Shown piece after piece: positions 5,831 through 12,200 of a DNA stretch of 12,200 nucleotides. Source of the DNA: an uncultured Ruminococcus sp. (GTDB taxonomy: Bacteria > Bacillota > Clostridia > Oscillospirales > Ruminococcaceae); the NCBI GenBank assembly GCA_947178195.1, contig CAMWXM010000069.1, positions 1-12,200 on the forward strand, read 5' to 3'. The position numbers and the translations under genes are program-made. Each line of letters starts with the position of its first letter. Positions within the stretch are counted from its first letter, which is position 1. The notes below the pieces were generated by a model. The model saw nothing but the letters and a program-made list of their open reading frames with translations, searched no databases and was not told the origin of the DNA.

Positions 5831-6922
5831 ATGAGAAAAAGTATTATAATGATCGCAGCAATTATGCTTATGCTCACTGGATGTGGTGATAAATCGACTG
5901 ATACGTCAATCATGTCTGATACTAATAGTAGAGAAACCGTGTCAGAAAATACCATCTTACAGGAAAGTTCAGAAAATTCCTATACAAGTATACAGATTAC
6001 CGAACTTGAAAAAGGATTTTCTTATGCTGAAATGAAGGACGACTATGCCTTTGATAAATTTCTTTCCGACGGCGGTGCAGAAAGCGATACGGAGGTCATT
6101 AGCTTTCTTACTAAAAATCTGATTGGCAATACAATTAACGGCTTTGGAGGAGAAAATTTTGGGTGCAGCGCTGTATCGGCTAAAAGCAAGGACGGCTATT
6201 ACTTTGGACGAAATTTCGATTGGTACAACTGCAATGCCCTTGTAGTTGCCGCATATCCCGATAATGGATATTCGTCAATTTCTACGGTAAATCTGAATTT
6301 TATCGGTTTTGGAACATCAATGCACAGTGATGAAATCCTAACCACTGCCGCTGTTTATGCTCCTCTTGACGGCATGAATGAAAAGGGACTTTGTGTTTCT
6401 GTGAATATGGTCGAGGACAGCGAAAAGGTTGATCAGAGAACAGACCTGCCGGATATTACTACAACCACTGCTATCCGTCTTTTACTTGACAAGGCTACCG
6501 ATACCAATGAGGCAATTGCTCTTTTACAACAGTATGATATGCACGCGTCAAAGGGACTTACGGTACATTTTGCCGTTTCTGACTCAAAAGGTAAATGCGT
6601 GGCAATAGAGTATCTGAATAATGAAATGATAGTTACGGAAACACCTGTTGTGACAAATTTCTATTTTGCAGAGGGCGAGAAAAACGGAATCGGTACGGCA
6701 CAGTCTCATGAGAGATATGAAAAGATTATGGAAACACTTGCAGACACGGATACTTTCACAGCAGATGATGTGATGAATGCTTTAGACAGTGTATCTAAGC
6801 ACAACTATAATGATGGTGAAACTACCGAGTGGAGCGCTGTATTTAATCAATCCACAGGTGAGGCAGTCTACTGCCACAGAGAAAATTATGATAAGCAGTA
6901 TACCTTTCAGATTCAGAAATAG
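5831..6922 (+). CDS. Lipoprotein amide hydrolase, choloylglycine hydrolase/penicillin V acylase-like Ntn family
   Basis: A signal peptide ends in the lipobox LTGC (Cys18), so this 363-residue protein should be lipid-anchored outside the cytoplasmic membrane. A polar Ser/Thr/Glu-rich linker covers about 19-55. The catalytic domain carries FGCSAVSAKS with Cys112 as probable nucleophile, GRNFDW with Arg127 and Asp130 spaced from it much as Arg18 and Asp21 are from Cys2 in bile salt hydrolases, GLCVSVNMV with Asn192, and VTNFYF with Asn276. A histidine/arginine stretch at about 293-295 may hold the last conserved Arg. Members cleave linear amide bonds (bile salts, penicillin V, N-acyl amino acids or N-acyl homoserine lactones). 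Activity needs a free N-terminal cysteine, so cleavage between Gly111 and Cys112 is expected. The next gene, 11 bp on, encodes an adenylating enzyme. Confidence 0.85.
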   Translation: MRKSIIMIAAIMLMLTGCGDKSTDTSIMSDTNSRETVSENTILQESSENSYTSIQITELEKGFSYAEMKDDYAFDKFLSDGGAESDTEVISFLTKNLIGNTINGFGGENFGCSAVSAKSKDGYYFGRNFDWYNCNALVVAAYPDNGYSSISTVNLNFIGFGTSMHSDEILTTAAVYAPLDGMNEKGLCVSVNMVEDSEKVDQRTDLPDITTTTAIRLLLDKATDTNEAIALLQQYDMHASKGLTVHFAVSDSKGKCVAIEYLNNEMIVTETPVVTNFYFAEGEKNGIGTAQSHERYEKIMETLADTDTFTADDVMNALDSVSKHNYNDGETTEWSAVFNQSTGEAVYCHRENYDKQYTFQIQK

Positions 6923-6933
6923 GCGGTGATAAC

Positions 6934-8262
6934 ATGAATTATCCGGAGTTGCTTTTGAAACTTATCAAATCAAAAATGAATATGGGAATATCAGCTGCAA
7001 TAATGAAAAAGTATCAGCAGAAGCGTCTCAGAGAAATACTGATTTATGCATATCGTCATTCACCTTACTATCATGCCGCCTTCAGAGCTGTCGAAATAAG
7101 TGCAAAAAACATTGAATCTACGCCAATAAAACGCTTTCCAACTCTTAATAAAAAAACTCTCCTTGATAAGTTTGACAGCATTATAACTGTGAATGATATA
7201 TCTCAGTATGAAATGCGGCAATTCGATACCGATGAAAACAAGGATAAAAAGACTATCAAGGGATATCATATTGTGCATTCCTCCGGCAGTACGGGAAATC
7301 CCGGCTATTTTCTTTATGATGAAAACGCATGGAATGAAATGCTTATCGGTATTATACGTGCGGCATTGTGGGATTTGTCTTTTTTGCAAATTTTCAGCTT
7401 TGTAAAATCCAAACCGAAGATTCTCTTTATTGCTGCTGACGGACGTTACGGCGGAGCGACGGCAGTCGGTGACGGTCTTGATAATCTCGGATTTCCCACA
7501 CTTGTACTTGATGTACAGATGCCCATTGACGAATGGAAAAGACGGCTTAAAAAATTCAGGCCTGATGTAATAATAGGTTATCCCACAGCTATTAAAATCC
7601 TTTCACAAATTCCAGGCATGAAGTTTCGACTCAAAAGGCTAATTACCTGCGGCGAGCCGCTGCCCGGAAGTATGCGCAGATTGTTCAGAAAGCGTTTTAA
7701 ATGTCAGATCATCAATTTTTACGGTGCAAGCGAATCGATCGCAATTGGTGTTGAGACCAATCAAAGCGGCGGTATGTATCTGTTTGACGACATGAATTAT
7801 GTAGAAATATATCCAGACGGGATTTATCTGACCTGTCTGTATAATTTTGCACAGCCTCTGATACGCTACAAAATATCCGACAAAGCAGAGTGTATGAAGC
7901 CTGACGGTCAATATCCGTTCTCTAAAATCAGGAATATTCTCGGACGAAGCGAAGATGTGATGTGGTTTAAGAACAGTCGTGGCAAAAAAGAATTTCTTCA
8001 TCCCCTTTCAATTGAAGGACTTTGTCTGAACGGACTGATTGATTATCAGTTTGTGCAGCTTTCAGATAACAGCTTTGAAATTCATGCACAGTTTTCAAGT
8101 GAAGCTGATACACATAAAATCAAGACAGCGCTTAACAAAGATGTCCGCAAAATTTTAAGACTGAACGGACTTGATAATGTCAGCTTCAAAATCATTTCCA
8201 CAGATGAAATCAAACCAGACAAAAATACAGGAAAAAAGCCGCTTATTAGGAGATTAATATGA
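6934..8262 (+). CDS. PaaK/CapK-type AMP-forming ligase (phenylacetate-CoA ligase family)
   Basis: This 442-residue protein belongs to the adenylate-forming superfamily on the phenylacetate-CoA ligase/CapK/coenzyme F390 synthetase branch, whose members activate a carboxylic acid with ATP and pass the acyl group to CoA, an amine or an alcohol. The ATP phosphate loop is SSGSTGNP (116-123), the adenine-region motif YGASE is at 263-267, and GRSEDV (337-342) marks the hinge region. The lysine-rich tail GKKPLIRR (433-440) is placed where the catalytic lysine of this superfamily normally lies. There is no signal peptide or membrane helix, so it acts in the cytoplasm. Its stop overlaps the start of the ABC ATPase gene (ATGA), suggesting that its product is the exported cargo, although this is inference. 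The acid is unknown; an aryl or fatty acid would fit the family. Confidence 0.86.
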   Translation: MNYPELLLKLIKSKMNMGISAAIMKKYQQKRLREILIYAYRHSPYYHAAFRAVEISAKNIESTPIKRFPTLNKKTLLDKFDSIITVNDISQYEMRQFDTDENKDKKTIKGYHIVHSSGSTGNPGYFLYDENAWNEMLIGIIRAALWDLSFLQIFSFVKSKPKILFIAADGRYGGATAVGDGLDNLGFPTLVLDVQMPIDEWKRRLKKFRPDVIIGYPTAIKILSQIPGMKFRLKRLITCGEPLPGSMRRLFRKRFKCQIINFYGASESIAIGVETNQSGGMYLFDDMNYVEIYPDGIYLTCLYNFAQPLIRYKISDKAECMKPDGQYPFSKIRNILGRSEDVMWFKNSRGKKEFLHPLSIEGLCLNGLIDYQFVQLSDNSFEIHAQFSSEADTHKIKTALNKDVRKILRLNGLDNVSFKIISTDEIKPDKNTGKKPLIRRLI

Positions 8263-8999
8263 GTGAAATTATTTTAAATGGAGTCGGTGTGACGAAAAAG
8301 ATCGGTGATAACGTAATACTTAACAGCGTTGATATTGAGATTTGTAAGGGCGATTTTACTGTTATTATGGGCGCTTCCGGAGCAGGAAAATCCACGCTGC
8401 TATATGCTCTCAGCGGAATGGACAATATCACCTCCGGTAAGGTAATTTACAGAGAAAAAGAAATCAGCAGTCTTGGAGAAAAAGCTATGGCACAGCTTCG
8501 CGCAAAGGAGTTTGGTTTCATTTTTCAGCAGATTCATCTTGTAAGCAATCTTTCTCTTTTTGAGAATGTAGCAGTTGCAGGATATATCAGCAAACGATCG
8601 GAGGCAGAGGTCAGAACTCATACGGCGGAGATGTTCAAACAGATGAATCTTACCGAAGCTGCTGACCGACTTCCCAGCGAGGTATCAGGCGGAGAGGCAC
8701 AGCGTGCGGCTATTGCGAGAGCAGTCATCGGAAATGCCGGTATTGTTTTTGCTGACGAACCGACCGGTGCATTGAACCGCCGTAATACTGAGGAGGTTCT
8801 GAATTTGCTAACAGATCTAAATAATAAGGGACAGACAATTCTCATGGTCACCCATGATTTTCATGCTGCTTTACGTGGAAACCGCATTATATATCTTGAG
8901 GATGGCAGGCTTTGCGATGAACTGAAGCTTGGAGAATATTCCGAATCAGATGAACGGAGTAAAAAGATGGACAAGTGGCTTCAGGAGCAGAGGTGGTAA
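8259..8999 (+). CDS. ABC transporter ATP-binding protein (MacB/LolD type)
   Basis: All nucleotide-binding motifs are present in this 246-residue protein: Walker A GASGAGKST (38-46), Q-loop Gln90 in FIFQQ, signature VSGGEAQR (142-149), Walker B IVFADE (162-167) with D-loop residues following, and His199 in VTHD. The form SGGE rather than SGGQ is usual in the MacB/LolD/FtsE group, whose ATPases pair with FtsX-fold permeases. The insertion between the Q-loop and signature is of normal length. The ATG sits in a 4-base overlap with the ligase gene behind AGGAGA. The permease gene starts one base after its stop, so the two clearly form one transporter. Such pairs extrude peptides, lipoproteins or antimicrobial compounds, or work by mechanotransmission. 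Confidence 0.95.
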   Translation: MSEIILNGVGVTKKIGDNVILNSVDIEICKGDFTVIMGASGAGKSTLLYALSGMDNITSGKVIYREKEISSLGEKAMAQLRAKEFGFIFQQIHLVSNLSLFENVAVAGYISKRSEAEVRTHTAEMFKQMNLTEAADRLPSEVSGGEAQRAAIARAVIGNAGIVFADEPTGALNRRNTEEVLNLLTDLNNKGQTILMVTHDFHAALRGNRIIYLEDGRLCDELKLGEYSESDERSKKMDKWLQEQRW

Positions 9000-9000
9000 A

Positions 9001-11346
9001 ATGGATTTTATTACGATTTTCAAAGCGGGGTTGCGTAAACATAAGATAACGCTGATTGTAATTACATTTCTGTGCATGATTGTATCAGCATCGGTAAACA
9101 CCGCCGCTGCTGTGCTGAAAAGTTCACGAAACTATGTAACTGACGAAATGAATCGTATCGGTTACGGAGATATTACCTATTGGCTCAGCGGCTGTGAGGA
9201 TTATGCTTTACTTGCAGAACAGGTTAATAAATCTGACTCTGTCGAATCCGCAAACGTTCAAAATATTATTTATTCCGGCTATAGTATGAATGGTCAACAC
9301 TCTGATAATGAGGGTCAACTGATTGCATATGCACCTGATAAATATGATTACAGATTTTTGTCCGCTGACCGGAAAAGTCATGTCAATCCACAAATAATTG
9401 GTGAAAATGAAATATACATTTCACCGTCCATGAAATCATCGTTTAGTGCGAATATCGGAGATACTATTACATTCGAGCTTTCAAGAGTGAATGACAAAGC
9501 AGTTTTTACAGTTGCCGGATTTTATGAAGATCCGTTTATGGGAAGTTCTATGATTGATATGAAAGGTTTTCTTATCGGTGAGGAAGGATTCAGAAATTTG
9601 CAAAACCGCATTGAAAATATTTCTGATTTTAATGTGCTTGCCGAAACAGGTGCAATGCTTCATGTCACAAGTGCTGACAGCGATATTTCTTCTGAACAGT
9701 TCGGACGAACGCTCCGTCAGTCAACAGAAATCGGTAGATATACAAAATTTATGTATTCAAAGGAAACGATATCCGGTTTTATGCTGATTTTACAGGAGAT
9801 TTTTACAGGATTTTTATTTGGTTTTGCAGCAATTCTGTTAATTGCAAGTCTGATTATTATCGGGCACACGATCTCGTTTTCAATTGAGCAGGAGCGTACA
9901 GATATAGGCATTTTAAAGGCTATGGGCTGTACAAGCAGTTTTCTAAGACAGATATTTCTCTGTCAGTACGGACTTGCAATGATAACAGGTCTGTTTATTG
10001 GAATTGCAGCAGCATTTCCGCTTACAAAGATAGTTTCCGATATCAATACATCATCATGCGGACTTTTAATTCCCACTGAAATTTCACCTGTATTTATCTT
10101 GATTTTTACAATTCTGTGGATTGGAATCACGATATTATTTATTTTTAAGTCCACAGGAAAAGTTTCAAAAATTACTCCTGTGACTGCAATTAATGGTATG
10201 AACATGAAAAAAGTAATATCTGCAAGCAACAAAATTCGTGCCAAAACTTTATCCGTGTCAATTGGACTGCGGCAGCTTCTCAGCGAAAAGAAGCGTTACA
10301 TTGGAATCTGCCTGATTTCTGCGATTCTGGTAATGTTTACAGGAATTGTTACACAAATGAATACATGGCTCGGACCGAATGGAGAAGGGCTTATGGACGC
10401 TTTCAGTGCCGCAGATCACGATATTGGAATCCAGCCTGTCACAGCGATCGATATGAAAGAGGTGGAAAACATTATCTCCAATTACGATTCGATCCGTGAA
10501 ATTTATGGTCTTGCTATGCTGAACGCCAGCATTGAGGGCGCTGACTGCACTGCGAACGTAATTGACAGTACGGAAAAATTTCATATCATTTCAGGCAGGA
10601 CACCAGAAACCTTTGACGAAATTGTGATAACAAGGTATATCTCAGAGAACCTGGGAATATCTGTCGGGGATAAAGTCAGTGTCGAGAGTAACGGCAGCAC
10701 TGCTGTTTATCGTATCAGTGGGATTTATCAGTGTGCCAACGAAATGGGTGCAAATATCGGAATGTCCCAGCAAGGCTATGAACGTCTTACGGATATCAAA
10801 AAATATGATTGGTGCTATCACTACATTCTCGAAAACGGAAATCATAATGAGGAAATACTTCAGGAGCTGCAAAAACGTTTCCGTGTTGAGGCGAATGTAC
10901 ACACAAACAGTTGGTCAGGATTGGACGGAATTGTTTTCTCCATGCACCTGCTGACAGTATTCATGTACATTGTTACTGCACTGTTCATTATGGCGGCTGT
11001 TTGTCTTGAGGGTGGCAAAATGCTCAGGTCTGAGGAGAGAAATCTTGCAATATACAAAAGCATTGGTTTCACCTCAAATCAGCTAAGAGCAGGATTTTCA
11101 GTGAGAATAGCACTTGCTTCAACTTTCGGAGCAGTCATTGGAATTCTGTTTTGTTCTTTTTCAGCAGATAGTATAATTTCAATGCTTATGAGCCATTTTG
11201 GTATCGGGCAGTTCATCTCCAGATATGGAACAGTTAGCGCTGTGATTGCAGGTTTTATTATCATCATAATTTTCTTTGCGTTCTCTTTTTTGTATTCACG
11301 GAGAATCCGCAAAGTCCCCGTATCCGTTCTGGCTGCGGAAAACTGA
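9001..11346 (+). CDS. FtsX/MacB-type ABC transporter permease with duplicated FtsX domains
   Basis: This 781-residue membrane protein has a 1+3+1+3 helix layout. Helix 1 is at about 16-38, followed by an extracellular domain to about 260 (MacB-PCD-like). Three helices at about 265-293, 323-345 and 363-384 form the first FtsX domain. A helix at about 432-450 and a second extracellular domain follow, then three more helices at about 646-670, 700-727 and 745-768. Both FtsX domains carry the coupling motif that meets the ATPase (ERTDIGILKAMG near 300, ERNLAIYKSIGF near 680). I start at the ATG at 9001 because GAGGTGGTAAA sits just before it; the frame is open upstream to 8929, but that stretch is ATPase coding sequence. 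It works with the adjacent ATPase. Efflux or lipid/lipoprotein handling is likely; the cargo is unknown. Confidence 0.92.
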   Translation: MDFITIFKAGLRKHKITLIVITFLCMIVSASVNTAAAVLKSSRNYVTDEMNRIGYGDITYWLSGCEDYALLAEQVNKSDSVESANVQNIIYSGYSMNGQHSDNEGQLIAYAPDKYDYRFLSADRKSHVNPQIIGENEIYISPSMKSSFSANIGDTITFELSRVNDKAVFTVAGFYEDPFMGSSMIDMKGFLIGEEGFRNLQNRIENISDFNVLAETGAMLHVTSADSDISSEQFGRTLRQSTEIGRYTKFMYSKETISGFMLILQEIFTGFLFGFAAILLIASLIIIGHTISFSIEQERTDIGILKAMGCTSSFLRQIFLCQYGLAMITGLFIGIAAAFPLTKIVSDINTSSCGLLIPTEISPVFILIFTILWIGITILFIFKSTGKVSKITPVTAINGMNMKKVISASNKIRAKTLSVSIGLRQLLSEKKRYIGICLISAILVMFTGIVTQMNTWLGPNGEGLMDAFSAADHDIGIQPVTAIDMKEVENIISNYDSIREIYGLAMLNASIEGADCTANVIDSTEKFHIISGRTPETFDEIVITRYISENLGISVGDKVSVESNGSTAVYRISGIYQCANEMGANIGMSQQGYERLTDIKKYDWCYHYILENGNHNEEILQELQKRFRVEANVHTNSWSGLDGIVFSMHLLTVFMYIVTALFIMAAVCLEGGKMLRSEERNLAIYKSIGFTSNQLRAGFSVRIALASTFGAVIGILFCSFSADSIISMLMSHFGIGQFISRYGTVSAVIAGFIIIIIFFAFSFLYSRRIRKVPVSVLAAEN

Positions 11347-11358
11347 AAGGAGTTTCTT

Positions 11359-11955
11359 ATGAAAAAAATAATTGTTTTTTTATCCGTTTTATCTGTGTTG
11401 GGAATGACAGGCTGTGCTGAAAAGGACAACGGTTCTTCGCAGACTAAAAACAGCGGTTATGAGTATCACATGGATAGCGTTGCCTCAGATTCAGAGTTAC
11501 CTGCTGCTGATGCTGACAGCTCTGATACTGCTTCTGACGGTATGTTGGAGGATGTTTATATATCCTTTGGCAACAGCGGTCAGACATATGCCATGCACCC
11601 GTATGACAATGATACTGCTGCAGAATTGATTCGCAACATCGGAACCGGTGGTAAAAATCTTCCTATTTATAACTACGAAGGCTATGAAGGCGATGATGTT
11701 TTCCAGTATTATGATATACCAAGCCGATTTGAAATCCCCTCTTCTCCGGAGACTGTTACAGAGGAAAAAGCGGGAGAGATTTACTACTCTGCTCCCAACA
11801 GACTGATATTATTTTTTGGCGATGCTCAGATAGAGGGCGAGTACACAAAGGTCGGATATATTGACGATTCGGAGCAATTCAGGAATGATGTGAAAAACAA
11901 TCCGGTTGTTGAGGGCTGGGGAAATCTGATTATCGGCATCAGTCTTTATGAGTAA
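11359..11955 (+). CDS. Lipoprotein with cyclophilin-like fold domain
   Basis: A signal peptide with lipobox MTGC (Cys19) predicts a lipid-anchored extracellular protein of 198 residues. Residues about 20-62 are a flexible Ser/Asp/Ala-rich linker. From about 66 the sequence ISFGNSGQTYAMHPYDND onward, with LPIYNYEGYEGDD, PSRFEIP, AGEIYYSAPNRLILFFGDA and YTKVGYI, matches the small bacterial cyclophilin-like domain often found beside flavoproteins and alcohol dehydrogenases in Clostridia. Its function is not established, and no proline isomerase activity should be assumed. AAAGGAG precedes the ATG by seven bases, 12 bp after the permease gene, so it is the last gene of the operon. Being exported, it may be a partner of the ABC pair or of the lipoprotein hydrolase. 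Confidence 0.85.
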   Translation: MKKIIVFLSVLSVLGMTGCAEKDNGSSQTKNSGYEYHMDSVASDSELPAADADSSDTASDGMLEDVYISFGNSGQTYAMHPYDNDTAAELIRNIGTGGKNLPIYNYEGYEGDDVFQYYDIPSRFEIPSSPETVTEEKAGEIYYSAPNRLILFFGDAQIEGEYTKVGYIDDSEQFRNDVKNNPVVEGWGNLIIGISLYE

Positions 11956-12060
11956 TCAGAACTTGTTCTACAGGATTTGAAAAAAATATGTGTAATATCT
12001 TATGAAAACAAGTTATGAATGGCAGAACGATTATGGAGGCTGTAGTTTGATTTCAATTAG

Positions 12061-12075
12061 ATTATCATAGATAAT
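12061..12075. repeat. Short dyad beside the right-edge promoter
   Basis: ATTATC (12061-12066), three bases, GATAAT (12070-12075): a 6-bp inverted repeat ending two bases before the TTGACA at 12077. It could be an operator, but repeats this short and AT-rich arise by chance in such DNA. Confidence 0.35.
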
Positions 12076-12076
12076 A

Positions 12077-12106
12077 TTGACAAATGTAAGCACATTTTAA
12101 TATATG
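12077..12106 (+). promoter_or_regulatory. Probable promoter of the gene at the right edge
   Basis: A perfect -35 box TTGACA at 12077-12082. The -10 is less clear: TAATAT (12098-12103, spacer 15 bp) or TATATG (12101-12106, spacer 18 bp), each four of six. The ATG at 12192 lies about 80-90 bases downstream, leaving a leader in which I see no recognisable riboswitch. Confidence 0.5.
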
Positions 12107-12191
12107 AAAGATGGGTTCACTGTTTCAATAGACGATATTTATAATTTAGATTAAAAATATTTCCTATAAACACAGAGGGGGGAGAAAGAAA

Positions 12192-12200
12192 ATGTTATTT
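12192..12200 (+). CDS. Start of a gene cut by the window edge (partial)
   Basis: Only ATG TTA TTT (Met-Leu-Phe) is inside the window. The call rests on the strong AGAGGGGGGAG sequence about 10 bases upstream and the promoter-like sequence at 12077-12106. Nothing can be said of the product. Confidence 0.5.

Larger units (their letters stand above)
11956..12191. other. Intergenic region after the operon (236 bp)
   Basis: An AT-rich stretch without a convincing gene. There is no GC-rich hairpin with a T-tract, so no intrinsic terminator for the operon is visible. It contains a short imperfect palindrome AGAACTTGTTCT (11959-11970), a 6-bp dyad at 12061-12075, a promoter-like sequence from 12077, and a strong purine-rich ribosome binding site (AGAGGGGGGAG) before the ATG at 12192. 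Confidence 0.6.

Noticed and set aside
8929..9000. Extended permease start at 8929
   Set aside because: These 24 codons overlap the end of the ATPase gene, look nothing like a membrane protein N-terminus, and the ATG at 9001 has its own ribosome binding site.
11960..12014. AACTTGTT ... AACAAGTT inverted repeat as an operon terminator
   Set aside because: The stem is only 8 bp and AT-rich, the loop is 39 bases, and no T-tract follows, so it does not qualify as an intrinsic terminator.

Overview
The window looks like a chromosomal segment of a gut-type Firmicute (class Clostridia, probably a Ruminococcus-like Oscillospiraceae). I infer this from the moderate-to-low GC content, strong AGGAGG-type ribosome binding sites, Gram-positive-style lipoproteins, and the gene set itself (Fe-dependent alcohol dehydrogenase, DUF3737 beta-helix protein, MalY-type lyase, Isf-like flavoprotein). 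No tRNA, rRNA, CRISPR array or phage gene is visible.

Layout. Positions 1-1229 hold the tail of an upstream gene (hexapeptide O-acetyltransferase type) and an iron-containing alcohol dehydrogenase. They end in a 12-bp hairpin terminator that touches the stop codon of a convergent LysR-type regulator gene (1273-2157, minus strand). The 299-bp gap 2158-2456 is a divergent control region. It holds a promoter for the regulator, a T-N11-A dyad typical of LysR-family operators whose loop is that promoter's -35 box, a good extended -10 promoter facing right, and a 161-bp MITE-like element flanked by TAA duplications that sits in the 5' leader just before the first Shine-Dalgarno sequence.

From 2457 to 11955 ten genes run on the plus strand with gaps of 12 bp or less, or 4-bp ATGA overlaps, so they probably form one operon. 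In order: a roughly 70-residue protein whose ATG is missing (ATA in its place), a DUF3737 beta-helix protein, a MalY/PatB-type PLP enzyme, a LysE/RhtB-type exporter, an iron-sulfur flavoprotein, a lipoprotein of the choloylglycine hydrolase/penicillin V acylase-like Ntn family, a PaaK/CapK-type adenylating enzyme, an ABC ATPase, its FtsX/MacB-type permease, and a cyclophilin-like lipoprotein. A new promoter and the first three codons of another gene lie at the right edge.

Working together (inference): the dyad is centred about 66 bp upstream of the expected start of the right-facing transcript, where LysR-type activators normally bind. The regulator therefore probably controls the long operon as well as itself. 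The operon joins a cytoplasmic redox/amino-acid part (lyase, exporter, flavoprotein) to an envelope part (lipid-anchored amide hydrolase, acyl-adenylating enzyme, MacB-type ABC pair, second lipoprotein). The second part looks like a module for making, exporting or detoxifying an acylated or amide-linked small molecule; its substrate cannot be read from the sequence. The most unusual points are the start-less first gene, the mobile element in its leader, and the lipid-anchored Ntn hydrolase with a long segment before its catalytic cysteine.
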